Counted from the first letter of the stretch, positions 17,159 to 25,801 are shown. The stretch is 62,322 bases of DNA from Caulobacteraceae bacterium (GCA_947452365.1 CANGCO010000008.1:1-62322), one strand, 5' to 3'. Notes: generated by a model not told the origin, from the letters alone. A program made the numbers and translations.

Positions 17159-18157
17159 GTGAACGATAACAAGTCGGATTTGTTGCGGTCCTTAAGCATT
17201 GACCGCACCCAATCCCAAACCCAAGCCACGCGCTCGCCGATTGGGGTCAGTGCCATTGCGATTGCGATTGTTGCCAGTCTTGGAATTGGCGCTTCGATCG
17301 GTTGGATCGCAAAGCCTAGGCCCAAGCCCGTTGTCGCGGCACCGCCCGTCGATTCAGCCCAGCGCCCGGTGAGGGCCAGTGGCCTAACCGCGTCTGGCTA
17401 TGTTGTTGCCCGCGCCCGCGCCACGATTGCCGCTGAGGTTACCGGTCGGGTGGTCGACGTCAGGGTCGAGGAAGGCCAGGTCGTGCGGGCAGGTGATATC
17501 TTGGCTGTGCTCGATGGCACGATTGCCAATGCGGATAGCCAGACTGCTCAGGCGCGTCAAAAGTCTGCCGAGGCCTCGGTCGCGGCCGCCCAAGCCGGTG
17601 CCGACGAGGCGCAAAAGGCGTTTGTTCGCGCCAGGTCACTGTCCGCATCCGGCTATGCCAGCGATGCCAATTTACAGGCCGCGACCGCACGGACCCAGTC
17701 GGCCCAGGCCCAGTTGGATCTGGCCCGTGCGCAGCTGGGCGCAGCACGCTCTGACGCAAACCGCGCCAGCCTGCAATTGGGCAAATTTGTCATTCGTGCA
17801 CCGTTTTCGGGTGTGGTGATCGACAAGGCCGCCCAGGCCGGTGAAATCATCTCGCCCCTATCGGCTGGCGGTGGTTTTACCCGCACGGGTATCTGCACCA
17901 TTGTCGATATGGACAGTCTCGAGATCGAGGTCGATGTGAATGAGGCCTATATTGGCCGCGTTACGGCTGGGCAAAAGGTCGAGGCTGTGTTGGATGCCTA
18001 TCCCGACGCGGTGCTTCCGGCCCATGTGATTGCGACTATTCCTGCCGCCAGCCGAGACAAGGCCACGGTGCGGGTTAGGATTGCGTTTGACGGCAAGGAT
18101 GTTCGCACCTTGCCGGATATGGCCGTAAAGGTCACCTTTGTCGAAAAACCAGCCTGA
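17159..18157 (+). CDS. HlyD/MacA-type periplasmic adaptor of an ABC exporter
   Basis: 332 residues from GTG 17159 (SD GGGAGCAGGG). One N-terminal transmembrane helix (about 32-52, AIAIAIVASLGIGASIGWIA) anchors it in the inner membrane. Then comes a split lipoyl/barrel-sandwich domain (TASGYVVARARATIAAEVTG; second half FSGVVIDKAAQAGEIISPL), a helical hairpin of Ala/Gln/Arg-rich heptads (130-200), and a beta-barrel domain (EIEVDVNEAYIGRVTAGQKV). It would join the transporter to an outer-membrane channel. Next genes are an ATPase and two FtsX-like permeases, so this is a MacAB/DevBCA-like exporter. Substrate unknown. Confidence 0.9.
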   Translation: MNDNKSDLLRSLSIDRTQSQTQATRSPIGVSAIAIAIVASLGIGASIGWIAKPRPKPVVAAPPVDSAQRPVRASGLTASGYVVARARATIAAEVTGRVVDVRVEEGQVVRAGDILAVLDGTIANADSQTAQARQKSAEASVAAAQAGADEAQKAFVRARSLSASGYASDANLQAATARTQSAQAQLDLARAQLGAARSDANRASLQLGKFVIRAPFSGVVIDKAAQAGEIISPLSAGGGFTRTGICTIVDMDSLEIEVDVNEAYIGRVTAGQKVEAVLDAYPDAVLPAHVIATIPAASRDKATVRVRIAFDGKDVRTLPDMAVKVTFVEKPA

Positions 18158-18181
18158 TCGCGGCTAGAACCGGAGCCCCGC

Positions 18182-18874
18182 ATGTCCGATTTCATCAAGC
18201 TGACCAATGTCACCAAGACCTATACCCGTGGCAAGGAATCCATCAGCATTTTTGACAAGCTGACCCTGTCCATTCCCAAGGGTGATTTTGTCGCCATTAT
18301 GGGCCCGTCGGGGTCTGGCAAGACCACCTTGCTCAATCTGCTCGGCGGCACGGACCGCTGTGATAGCGGCGAGATCGTGTTTGATGGCGAGCATATTGAG
18401 GGCTATTCGGAAGGCCAGCTTGCGGCTTGGCGGGCGCGCAATGTCGGGTTTATTTTTCAGTTTTATAATCTGATGCCGGTCTTGACCGCAGCACAGAATG
18501 TTGAATTGCCTTTGATGCTGACCTCGCTGACCTCGCTGCCCTCGCAAAAGCGCAAGGACAATGTCGCAACGGCCTTAAAGATTGTCGATCTATCGGATCG
18601 GGCTGGGCACAAGCCCAAGGAATTGTCGGGTGGTCAACAGCAGCGCGTGGCAATTGCTAGGGCCATAGTCTCGGACCCTAAATTTCTGCTCTGTGATGAG
18701 CCGACAGGGGATCTCGACCGCGCCACGGCCAATGACATCCTAAAGACCTTGCAGCAGCTTAATCGCGAACTGGGCAAGACCATTATCATGGTCACCCACG
18801 ACCCCGAGGCGGCGCGCTTTGCCACCCGCACCCTGCACCTAGATAAGGGCCAATTTGTCGAGGTGACGTCGTGA
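18182..18874 (+). CDS. ABC transporter ATP-binding protein (MacB/LolD type)
   Basis: 230 residues. Walker A GPSGSGKTTLLNLLGG, Q-loop in FIFQFYNLMPVLTA, ABC signature LSGGQQQRVAIARAI, Walker B FLLCDEPTGDLD and H-loop VTHDPEAARFA are all intact. The FYNLMPVLTAAQNVELPL stretch is typical of mechanotransmission-type ATPases that work with FtsX-like permeases. SD GGAG before ATG. Its last four bases overlap the GTG start of permease 1, so the operon is adaptor - ATPase - permease - permease. The odd insertion LTSLTSLPSQKR after the Q-loop is somewhat longer than in LolD. Confidence 0.94.
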   Translation: MSDFIKLTNVTKTYTRGKESISIFDKLTLSIPKGDFVAIMGPSGSGKTTLLNLLGGTDRCDSGEIVFDGEHIEGYSEGQLAAWRARNVGFIFQFYNLMPVLTAAQNVELPLMLTSLTSLPSQKRKDNVATALKIVDLSDRAGHKPKELSGGQQQRVAIARAIVSDPKFLLCDEPTGDLDRATANDILKTLQQLNRELGKTIIMVTHDPEAARFATRTLHLDKGQFVEVTS

Positions 18875-20040
18875 CCGATTTCGATCTGGTTTGGAAAAAC
18901 CTGTTTCGCAGGCCGCTGCGCACGGGTCTATTGATCGTCTCAATCTTTATTGCCTTCCTGATTTTTGGCCTGCTGGTCAGCGTTAATGTTGCGCTTGAGC
19001 GTTCGTCCAATAGCGGTACGGCGAGCAATCGTTTGGTGGTCGCCAACAAGATCAATTTCACCCAACCCATGCCGATCGCCTATGTCAATCAGGTCGCGAC
19101 CATCAAGGGGGTAACGGCGGTCACGCATTTTAGCTGGTTTGGCGCCTATTATCAGGACCAGACCAAGAGCCGGTTTGTCGGCTTTGCCGTCGATCCTGCC
19201 ACCTATACCGCCATTTATTCTGATCAGATTAAGCTGGGCCCAGGCCAGCGCGAGGCCTTTATCAAGACCCGCGACGGGGTGATTGTCGGCAAGGCCTTGG
19301 CGGAAAAATATGGTTGGCGCCTTGGCCAGGTTATTCCGATCAGTTCCAATATCTATATCAAGCCAGATGGCGGCCGCGCATTGGACATGCGGGTGGTGGG
19401 CATTTTTTCCGGCGCTAAGCCTGATGATCCAACCACGGCGCTCTATTTCAACTATGAATATTTGAATGAGAGCCGGACGTTTGGCAGAGACCAGATTGGG
19501 ACCATAGGCGTGGTCACCGCCTCACCCGATTTGAACGATGCCGTGGCCAAGGCGATTGATGCCCGGTTTGCAAACTCGCCTTATGAGACCGCCACAGTCG
19601 ACGAAAAGACCTTTCAGCGGGCGTTTCTGAAGCAGGCTGGTGATCTGAACTTCATCATTACCATGGTGGTGGCCGCGGCCTTTGCCGCGATCTTAATGAT
19701 TGTCGGAACAACCTTGGTATCTGCGGTGCGCGAGCGGACCAAGGAGATTGGGGTGATGAAGACGCTTGGCTTTCCAGGGCCGCGCGTCCTGCGCATGGTG
19801 CTCGGCGAGTCCATCCTATTATCGGGACTTGGCGGCGGCCTAGGCCTGGGTGTGGCGGCCCTTATGTTAAAGGGCCTGTCAAAATCGGCCATGGGGGCCA
19901 GCTTTGGTGACCTGTCCATGGACTTAAGCGTCGCCTTGGTTGGGATCGTCTTGGCCTTATTGCTGGGCCTGGTGACCGGCCTTATCCCGGCCCTGTCTGC
20001 CCTTCGCATGAACATTATCGACGCCCTCGGTCGGCGATAG
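18871..20040 (+). CDS. FtsX-like ABC transporter permease 1
   Basis: 389 residues. One transmembrane helix near the N-terminus (FRRPLRTGLLIVSIFIAFLIFGLLV), a periplasmic MacB-type domain (about 45-255), and three C-terminal helices (about 265-285, 310-335, 350-375) in the FtsX arrangement. The segment RERTKEIGVMKTLGFPGPRVLRMV is the cytoplasmic coupling region that contacts the ATPase. GTG start inside the ATPase stop. It likely forms a heterodimer with permease 2, since both are encoded once in this operon. Expected to push a substrate from the periplasmic side rather than to import. Confidence 0.9.
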   Translation: MTDFDLVWKNLFRRPLRTGLLIVSIFIAFLIFGLLVSVNVALERSSNSGTASNRLVVANKINFTQPMPIAYVNQVATIKGVTAVTHFSWFGAYYQDQTKSRFVGFAVDPATYTAIYSDQIKLGPGQREAFIKTRDGVIVGKALAEKYGWRLGQVIPISSNIYIKPDGGRALDMRVVGIFSGAKPDDPTTALYFNYEYLNESRTFGRDQIGTIGVVTASPDLNDAVAKAIDARFANSPYETATVDEKTFQRAFLKQAGDLNFIITMVVAAAFAAILMIVGTTLVSAVRERTKEIGVMKTLGFPGPRVLRMVLGESILLSGLGGGLGLGVAALMLKGLSKSAMGASFGDLSMDLSVALVGIVLALLLGLVTGLIPALSALRMNIIDALGRR

Positions 20041-20050
20041 GAGACGCGTC

Positions 20051-21229
20051 ATGAGCCTTATGAACCAGACCGGTTCGGTCATAATGATGAATGTGCGCTC
20101 CATCCCGCAAAGGCTGTGGATGTCGGTTGCGACTGTGGTGTCGATTGCCCTGGTGGTCGCGGTCCTGCTCGGCTTTTTGGCGCTTGCCAACGGCTTTAGC
20201 CAGACCCTCAAGGGCTCCGGTTCACCCAATGTAGTGATTGTTCTGCGCGACGGGTCTGGCGCGGAGTTGAACAGCGTGATTGGCCGTGATCAGATCGATC
20301 TATTGGCGGCCGGCCCGGGCATCAAGCTGGGCGCGGACGGAAAGCCCTTGATCTCGGCGGAACTGATGCTGGTCGTTGATGGGATCAAGAAGTCCTCGGG
20401 CACCAAGGCCAATATGCCCCTGCGCGGCATCGGCCCCAATGGCCTGGCCGTGCGCAGCCAGGTGCGCCTGCGCGAAGGGCGCATGTTTGCGCCCGGCTCG
20501 AACGAGATTGTGGTGGGTGCAGGGCTTTTGCGCGAATTTGCCGGTTTTGAAATGGGCAAGACTATTCGCTTTGGCGCCCAGACCTGGCGTGTGGTGGGGG
20601 TGTTTGAGGCCCCCGGCACTGTGTTTGAATCCGAGCTTTGGGCCGATGCGCCCGTGGTGCAGAGCCTGTTCAATCGCGGCACCAGTTTCCAAACCGCCCG
20701 CATTGCCTTGACCAGTCCCGAGGCCATGCCGGCCTATCTGGCCTATATCAAGTCCGATCCGCGTCTGCAGCTTAAGGTCCAGAGCGAACAGGCCTATTTT
20801 GCCGCCCAGGCCGAACGCTCGGGCCTTCTGATCAAATATGTCGGCTGGCCTCTGGGCCTGATCATGTCGGTCGGAGCCTTGGCTGGGGCCTTGAACACCA
20901 TGTATGCTTCGGTGGCCTCGCGGGCGTCTGAGATCGCGACCTTGAGGGTGATCGGGTTTTCGGGATTTTCGGCCTTTATGGGCACCATGTGCGAGGCGCT
21001 AGTCTTGTCCGCGCTTGGCGCGCTCTTGGGTACAGCAGCCTGTTCGCTCTTGTTCAATGGCTTGTCAGCCTCAACGCTGGGCGCGGGCTTTACCCAGGTG
21101 GCCTTTAGGCTTCAGGTTGGGCCAGAGCTGGTGGGACAGGCCATGGTGCTGGCCCTGGTGATCGGTTTTGTCGGCGGCGTCTTTCCGGGTCTGCGCGCCG
21201 CGCGTCAAAGGCCGCTTCTGGCGCTTTAG
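20051..21229 (+). CDS. FtsX-like ABC transporter permease 2
   Basis: 392 residues, SD AGGAG before ATG 20051. Same plan as permease 1: N-terminal helix (LWMSVATVVSIALVVAVLLGFLAL), large periplasmic domain with MacB-like strands (residues 50-260), three C-terminal helices, and coupling segment SRASEIATLRVIGFSGFSAF. Sequence identity with permease 1 looks low, so a heteromeric pore is more likely than a recent duplication. Ends convergent with the flagellar genes; TTAG at 21226-21229 serves as both stop codons (TAG on plus, TAA on minus). Confidence 0.9.
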   Translation: MSLMNQTGSVIMMNVRSIPQRLWMSVATVVSIALVVAVLLGFLALANGFSQTLKGSGSPNVVIVLRDGSGAELNSVIGRDQIDLLAAGPGIKLGADGKPLISAELMLVVDGIKKSSGTKANMPLRGIGPNGLAVRSQVRLREGRMFAPGSNEIVVGAGLLREFAGFEMGKTIRFGAQTWRVVGVFEAPGTVFESELWADAPVVQSLFNRGTSFQTARIALTSPEAMPAYLAYIKSDPRLQLKVQSEQAYFAAQAERSGLLIKYVGWPLGLIMSVGALAGALNTMYASVASRASEIATLRVIGFSGFSAFMGTMCEALVLSALGALLGTAACSLLFNGLSASTLGAGFTQVAFRLQVGPELVGQAMVLALVIGFVGGVFPGLRAARQRPLLAL

Positions 21230-21690
21230 GCGCTTTGATTTAGGGTCAGGGCCGTGCTCGGTCCTTGGGTCTGGGTTGCGCCTGGGCCATAGCCCGCCCC
21301 TGTGCAGCGCGCCGCCGCCACCTCATGGGCAATCGCGCGCACCACGCCCTCGGTCACGGTCTTGGCCGCCTCGATCGCGCGTCCGTGCCGCGCCAGCACA
21401 GCGTCAAAAGCCTCAGTCGCCTGAAGCAGTGCCATCCGGTCGGCGCGTTGCGTGCCCTGCAAGATCTCGGGGGTTTGGCGCAATTGCCGCGATTCGTGCC
21501 GATAGAGATTAGCCAGCCTAGTCGTCTCCGGCAGGGTCTGGGTAACATCCAGGGGCCGGTTGCGTTCAAAGGCCTGGCATTCCAGGGCCAGCCGCTCAGT
21601 CAAGGTCACAGTCAGGTTTAGGATATAGGCCAGTCGTTCGGTGGCGGCCTGATTGTCCGGTTCTGGGACGGGCAGGGCCTCTGGCATCAT
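21226..21690 (-). CDS. FlgN-like flagellar protein (possibly FlbY-type)
   Basis: 154 residues, last gene of the flgI operon. Mostly helical with heptad-like spacing ([48 protein letters not shown]) and a C-terminal GAGYGPG motif followed by a Ser/Thr/Gln tail. This agrees with FlgN-type chaperones for hook-associated proteins and with the small flagellar gene found behind flgI in caulobacters (FlbY, from memory). Its ATG overlaps the stop of the rod-binding gene (ATGATG). The flagellar link rests mainly on operon context; the exact family is unsure. Confidence 0.65.
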   Translation of the reverse strand: MMPEALPVPEPDNQAATERLAYILNLTVTLTERLALECQAFERNRPLDVTQTLPETTRLANLYRHESRQLRQTPEILQGTQRADRMALLQATEAFDAVLARHGRAIEAAKTVTEGVVRAIAHEVAAARCTGAGYGPGATQTQGPSTALTLNQSA

Positions 21691-22031
21691 GGGTTTGTCT
21701 CCAGATTCAGGCCCTGCATTTTCAAGATTTCCCTTTGGACAGCGGCGGCTAGGCCAACCCCGCCAGCGCGGCTGATCTGTTTGGCATAGGCCTCAGTCAG
21801 GAAGGACTTAAAGGCGGCCTCACCCTCGCCGCCGCCAAATGGCTCTGACGTCTCGACCCCGCTAAACAGGGTAGACAGGGCATTGGACAGATAGGAGGCC
21901 TCAAAATCCTCTGCGGTTTTACGGATCTTGGCCAAGGTTTCAGGGTCTGCGGAGCGGGATTGGGACAGGGCCGGGGCCGCCGGGATCGGGCGCAATAGGC
22001 TTGGTGAAACGCTGATTGGGCTTAAGGCCAT
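21687..22031 (-). CDS. flagellar rod-binding protein (FlgJ N-terminal domain type)
   Basis: 114 residues, a lone Rod-binding domain. The key block is [20 protein letters not shown], then [20 protein letters not shown] and [17 protein letters not shown]. In gammaproteobacteria this domain is fused to a muramidase in FlgJ; alphaproteobacteria usually carry it alone, as here, with the peptidoglycan-cutting partner encoded elsewhere. It caps or scaffolds rod assembly in the periplasm. It follows flgI with a one-base overlap (TAATG), so the two are translationally coupled. Confidence 0.88.
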   Translation of the reverse strand: MALSPISVSPSLLRPIPAAPALSQSRSADPETLAKIRKTAEDFEASYLSNALSTLFSGVETSEPFGGGEGEAAFKSFLTEAYAKQISRAGGVGLAAAVQREILKMQGLNLETNP

Positions 22032-23146
22032 TACATTACCTCAATATCGGCCTGCAGCGCACCTGCGGCCTTGATGGTCTGGAGGATGGAAATCATATCG
22101 CGGGGCGTGACCCCAAGCGTGTTCAGCGCCTTGACCAAGGACGCTAGAGAAGCCCCATCCTTTAGGGTCAAGAGCTGTTTGCCGGTCTCTTCGCTAACCG
22201 TGACTGTCGATTGTGGCACGATCTGGGTGGTGCCCCCGGCAAGCGGATTGGGCTGGCTGACGGTTGGCGTTTCCTGAACCGAGACGGTCAGATTGCCCTG
22301 CTGTACAGCGACGGTGGAGATGCGGACATTATCGCCCATGACAATGACGCCCGCGACCTCGTCGATCACCACCTTGGCAATATTGTCGGGCTGGATTTCT
22401 AAGGACTCAATCTGGGTAACGAACCCAACCATGTCCTGGCCCCTGGGAGGGCGCAGGGTGACAATGGTGGGATTATCGGCAAAGGCCGCGCCGGGATAGC
22501 GGGCATTAATCGTCTCGCTAATCCGCTTGGCGGTGGTGAAGTCGGGATTGCGCAGGGTCAGACGCATCTGGCTCATCTGGCCCAGTTGAAAGCCGGTTTC
22601 CTTTTCAACCAGAGCGCCGCCAGCAATCCGGCCAGCGGTGGGAACACCCTTTGTAACCGAAGAGCCCGAATTGCCAGACGCTGAGATCGCCCCGGTCTGG
22701 ACCGTGCCCTGGGCCAGGGCATAGGCCTCACCATCGCCGCCAAGCAGGGGGGTGACCAATAAGGTGCCGCCGAGCAGGCTCTTGGCATCGCCAAATGCCG
22801 AGACGGTGACATCGATCTTGGAGCCGGTCGCGGCAAAGGCTGGTAGGCGCGCCGTGACCATGACGGCGGCGACATTCTTGGTATTGAGATTGGCATCGCG
22901 GGTATTGACGCCCAGCCGCTCTAACATGGCCTCGAGGCTCTGTTTGGTGAAGGGGGCATTGCGCAAGGAATCGCCTGTGCCATTCAGGCCAACCACAATT
23001 CCGTAGCCGACCAATTCATTGTCGCGAATGCCTTCGAACGAGACAATGTCCTTGATCCGCGACCGCGCCATGGCCGAGGTCGTCACCAGGCTCATCATAG
23101 CCACGGCCAAGATGACCCGTGTCCAAATCCAGAGGCGCTGACCCAT
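22031..23146 (-). CDS. flgI: flagellar P-ring protein FlgI
   Basis: 371 residues. Builds the P-ring around the flagellar rod in the periplasm/peptidoglycan. Signal peptide at 1-27 ([17 protein letters not shown]), then [20 protein letters not shown] and [15 protein letters not shown], the invariant start of the mature protein. Later: [36 protein letters not shown] and the C-terminal [20 protein letters not shown]. Full length. A sigma-54-type promoter lies on the minus strand at 23203-23217 with a dyad about 85 bases further upstream, as in late-class Caulobacter flagellar genes. Divergent from fliX. Confidence 0.97.
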   Translation of the reverse strand: MGQRLWIWTRVILAVAMMSLVTTSAMARSRIKDIVSFEGIRDNELVGYGIVVGLNGTGDSLRNAPFTKQSLEAMLERLGVNTRDANLNTKNVAAVMVTARLPAFAATGSKIDVTVSAFGDAKSLLGGTLLVTPLLGGDGEAYALAQGTVQTGAISASGNSGSSVTKGVPTAGRIAGGALVEKETGFQLGQMSQMRLTLRNPDFTTAKRISETINARYPGAAFADNPTIVTLRPPRGQDMVGFVTQIESLEIQPDNIAKVVIDEVAGVIVMGDNVRISTVAVQQGNLTVSVQETPTVSQPNPLAGGTTQIVPQSTVTVSEETGKQLLTLKDGASLASLVKALNTLGVTPRDMISILQTIKAAGALQADIEVM

Positions 23147-23202
23147 TTTGCCTATTCCTCGAACTCAATCGCGCTCTAACCCTGCGCCTTGGTCCTTGTC
23201 AT

Positions 23203-23217
23203 GCGAAGATCGTGCCA
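23203..23217 (-). promoter_or_regulatory. sigma-54 (-24/-12) promoter of flgI
   Basis: On the minus strand the sequence TGGCAC-GATCT-TCGC matches the RpoN consensus TGGCAC-N5-TTGC with a single change, and keeps the essential GG (-24) and GC (-12) at the right distance. Transcription would begin near 23191, giving flgI a leader of about 45 bases. Sigma-54 control of hook/basal-body genes is established for Caulobacter. Confidence 0.7.
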
Positions 23218-23278
23218 AGTCCGCTCAGAAAAATGATTAATGGATTCATAGATTTGAAAATGGACCGCCGGGAAGGTC

Positions 23279-23307
23279 AAGGCTCTGGGCAAGAATTGCC
23301 GAGCCTT
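23279..23307. promoter_or_regulatory. long dyad between flgI and fliX, FlbD/ftr-like enhancer candidate
   Basis: AAGGCTC (23279-23285) and GAGCCTT (23301-23307) flank GGCAA (23288-23292) and TTGCC (23296-23300), forming an almost continuous 12-bp dyad with a two-base offset. It sits about 100 bases upstream of the predicted flgI start of transcription, the usual distance for the FlbD enhancer in Caulobacter, and its GGCAA/TTGCC core resembles ftr elements as I remember them. FlbD binding is inference. Confidence 0.5.
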
Positions 23308-23321
23308 AAGGATACATAAAC
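23306..23321 (+). promoter_or_regulatory. possible CtrA box for fliX
   Basis: TTAA-GGATACA-TAAAC has two AT-rich half sites with the 7-base gap of the CtrA consensus TTAA-N7-TTAAC, one base off. It overlaps the right arm of the dyad and lies 70 bases before the fliX start. Caulobacter fliX belongs to the CtrA-dependent class. GANTC sites at 23243 and 23365 are also in this intergenic region. Confidence 0.4.
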
Positions 23322-23390
23322 GCCAATTCTTGAGACTGGTCTTCAGGCGCAGTGATGCTGTGTCGATTCCATTGAACGGATGCCGCCGCC

Positions 23391-23810
23391 ATGAAGATCA
23401 ATGGCTCCAGCCCCATAGGCCCCAGTGGTTCAAGCCGCTCGACCATGCGCGCCAGCAGCGGCGGATTTCAGCTGCCGCAAGCCGAGGCGGCCGAGGCGCT
23501 CGGCGCTACGGCCCGCGCCCTTGGCCCAACCGGTATTGGATCGATCGATGCCCTGCTGGCGCTGCAGGCTGTCGGCGGCCCGCTCGAGCGCCGTCGCCGC
23601 GCCCTGCGCCGGGCCGATAAGATTTTGGATGAGCTCGACGCGGTCAAGATCAGCCTGCTTGAGGGCGAGGTGCCCGCGAACGCCCTGAGCAATCTGGTTA
23701 AGGCGGTGCAGCAAACCCGCGACTCAACCGATGATCCGGGCCTTGAATCGGTCCTTAACGAGATCGAAACCCGTGCTGCGGTTGAAATCGCTAAGCTTGA
23801 AACCCGTTAA
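23391..23810 (+). CDS. fliX: class II flagellar assembly regulator FliX
   Basis: 139 residues. FliX is a membrane-associated regulator that couples completion of early flagellar structure to FlbD activity, so to sigma-54-dependent late genes. Seen: the N-terminal MKINGSSPIGPSG with a Ser/Gly-rich segment, the GIGSIDALLALQAVGG block (53-68) and the basic ERRRRALRRADKILDELDAV helix, in the FliX order. It is divergent from flgI, the same layout as in Caulobacter, which strengthens the call. SD is weak (GAACGG). Stop TAA at 23808. Confidence 0.88.
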   Translation: MKINGSSPIGPSGSSRSTMRASSGGFQLPQAEAAEALGATARALGPTGIGSIDALLALQAVGGPLERRRRALRRADKILDELDAVKISLLEGEVPANALSNLVKAVQQTRDSTDDPGLESVLNEIETRAAVEIAKLETR

Positions 23811-23854
23811 ATGCACTCATTTGCCGCCATATCGTCGTTCTATGACGAGGTGCG

Positions 23855-23882
23855 TTGATCCGCACAGATGTTTTGGTATAAG
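23855..23882 (+). promoter_or_regulatory. sigma-70 type promoter of dksA
   Basis: TTGATC (23855-23860), 16 bases, TATAAG (23877-23882), 48 bases ahead of the dksA ATG at 23931. Spacing and both hexamers are close to the general -35/-10 pattern. It is the best match in the 120-base gap after fliX, so dksA probably has its own promoter rather than depending on fliX transcription. Confidence 0.45.
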
Positions 23883-23930
23883 CGGCCTCGCTTCAGCACG
23901 AAGCGTTAAATAGAGAGCGTGAGGACGTCC

Positions 23931-24359
23931 ATGACGACGGCCACAGTGCAGGTGGATATGTCTACCTATCGTCCCTCGGAGGACGAAGAATTTATGTCTC
24001 CGCGTCAACGTGCCTATTTCCGGCAAAAATTGATGGCGTGGCGGCAAGACATTCTCGATCAATCGAAGGAAACCCTGTCGCATCTGCAACAGGAAACCGA
24101 AAACCATCCCGACATTACCGACCGCGCCACCTCCGAGACCGACCGGGCGCTCGAACTGCGCACCCGCGACCGACAGCGCAAGCTGATTTCCAAGATTGAG
24201 GCGGCGATCCGGCGGATCGAGGATGATTCTTACGGCTATTGCGAGGAAACCGGCGAGCCGATCAGCCTTGCTCGCCTCGAAGCCCGGCCAATCGCGACCC
24301 TCAGCCTCGAGGCGCAAGAACGTCACGAGCGCCGCGAACGGGTTCACCGCGACGACTAG
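23931..24359 (+). CDS. dksA: RNA polymerase-binding transcription factor DksA (zinc-site-less form)
   Basis: 142 residues from ATG 23931 (GTGAGG as SD); the GTG at 23919 is a weaker start. DksA enters the RNA polymerase secondary channel and works with ppGpp. The coiled-coil tip reads HPDITDRATSETD with the conserved DxxDRA, followed by LELRTRDRQRKLISKIEAAI. In the zinc-finger region only Cys104 remains: C-x2-T107 and S125-x2-A128 replace the two C-x2-C pairs of E. coli. Such forms are usual in alphaproteobacteria and could resist oxidative loss of zinc. Lies between fliX and gltX. Confidence 0.94.
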   Translation: MTTATVQVDMSTYRPSEDEEFMSPRQRAYFRQKLMAWRQDILDQSKETLSHLQQETENHPDITDRATSETDRALELRTRDRQRKLISKIEAAIRRIEDDSYGYCEETGEPISLARLEARPIATLSLEAQERHERRERVHRDD

Positions 24360-24465
24360 CCCTAGACCCGTGGCCCTGCGATCCAATTGGCGCTAGGCTG
24401 GGTTTTGATTTTGCGACCCTGTCCCAGTGCGGATGGGATCGTCTTCCAGCTATGAAAGACTGCCC

Positions 24466-25800
24466 ATGACCGTTAAGGTCCGCTTCGCCCCATCTCCGAC
24501 GGGCCGTATTCATGTCGGCAATATCCGCGCCGCCCTGACCAATTGGCTGTTCGCGCATCGCCATGGCGGCGTATTCGTGCTGCGCATTGACGATACCGAC
24601 CTTGAGCGGTCGACCCAGGCCTTTGAGGACGGGATCGAGACAGACCTGACCTGGCTGGGCCTGACCTGGAACGAGCGCTATAACCAGTCCAAGCGGTTCG
24701 ATATTTATCAGACAGCGGCTGAGCGGCTAAAGGCCATGGGCAAGCTCTATCCTTGTTATGAGACGGGCGAGGAGCTGGACCGCCGCCGAAAGGTGCAATT
24801 ATCCCGCGGACAGCCGCCAATCTATGACCGCGCAGCCTTGGCCCTGACCCCTGACCAGATCGCCGCATTGAACGCTGAGGGCCGTAGGCCGCATTGGCGG
24901 TTCAAGCTGGATGGCAGGCGGGTCAAATGGACCGATCTGGTGCGCGGTGAGTGCGATGTCGACACCACTTCCATGTCCGATCCGGTCCTGATCCGCGAAG
25001 ACGGCGCTTTTCTTTATACCCTGCCATCGGTGGTGGATGACCTGGAAATGGGCATTAGCCATGTGGTGCGCGGCGAGGATCACGTCACCAATACCGGCGT
25101 GCAGATCGAGATTTTTGAGGCCCTGGGCGGCACAGCCCCGATTTTTGGCCATTTTTCGCTTCTGGTCGGCACAGATGGCGAGGCCCTGTCCAAGCGGCTG
25201 GGCTCCATGTCGATCATGGATATGCGCGACAAGGGCTTTGAGCCCCTAGCCGTGACATCGCATCTTGCAAGGCTAGGTACCAGTGATCCGCTCGAGGCCA
25301 TGGCATCGCTCGAACTTTTGAGCGAGAGCTTTGACTTCTCCAAGCTTGGCCGTGCGCCCGCGCGCTATGATCCAGCCGATCTGGAGCGCTTGAACGCCCA
25401 GGTGCTGCATGCCATGCCCTATGGTCAGGCCAAGCCGCGGCTTGAAGCCTTGGGCGTGGATCTGGGCGAGGCCTTCTGGCTGGCCATTCGGACCAATCTG
25501 GCCATGTTTACCGATGTCACCGAATTGGCGCGTCTGGTGGCGGGGCCTGTGACCCCTATGATTGAGGATGCTGACTTTATCGCGCAAGCCTTGGCGCTTT
25601 TACCGACCGAGTTTGATGACAATGTCTGGAGCGATTGGGTGGGCGCGGTCAAGACTGCGACGGGTGCCAAGGGCAAGGGCCTGTTCCAGCCCCTGCGCCG
25701 TGCCCTGACCGGAATGGATCATGGCCCCGAAATGGGCCCGCTTCTGGTCCTGATCGGGCGTGAGCGGGCAGCCGCGCGTCTGGCGGGCCAAACAGCCTAG
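24466..25800 (+). CDS. gltX: glutamyl-tRNA synthetase GltX
   Basis: 444 residues from ATG 24466 (MTVKVRFAPSPTGRIHVGN). Class I synthetase that charges tRNA with glutamate. HIGH-type motif PSPTGRIHVGN, LRIDDTDLERS, VRGEDHVTNTGVQIEIFEAL and the KMSKS-type loop ALSKRLGSMS are present. The C-terminal anticodon-binding domain is shorter than in E. coli. Alphaproteobacteria often hold two gltX copies, one of which may charge tRNA-Gln; which copy this is cannot be told here. One base separates its stop from the convergent LOG-family gene. Confidence 0.95.
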   Translation: MTVKVRFAPSPTGRIHVGNIRAALTNWLFAHRHGGVFVLRIDDTDLERSTQAFEDGIETDLTWLGLTWNERYNQSKRFDIYQTAAERLKAMGKLYPCYETGEELDRRRKVQLSRGQPPIYDRAALALTPDQIAALNAEGRRPHWRFKLDGRRVKWTDLVRGECDVDTTSMSDPVLIREDGAFLYTLPSVVDDLEMGISHVVRGEDHVTNTGVQIEIFEALGGTAPIFGHFSLLVGTDGEALSKRLGSMSIMDMRDKGFEPLAVTSHLARLGTSDPLEAMASLELLSESFDFSKLGRAPARYDPADLERLNAQVLHAMPYGQAKPRLEALGVDLGEAFWLAIRTNLAMFTDVTELARLVAGPVTPMIEDADFIAQALALLPTEFDDNVWSDWVGAVKTATGAKGKGLFQPLRRALTGMDHGPEMGPLLVLIGRERAAARLAGQTA

Positions 25801-25801
25801 T

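Noticed and set aside
23811-23858. 15-codon ORF directly after the fliX stop, possible leader peptide
   Set aside because: No codon bias towards one amino acid, no attenuator hairpin, and the dksA promoter candidate begins at its end.
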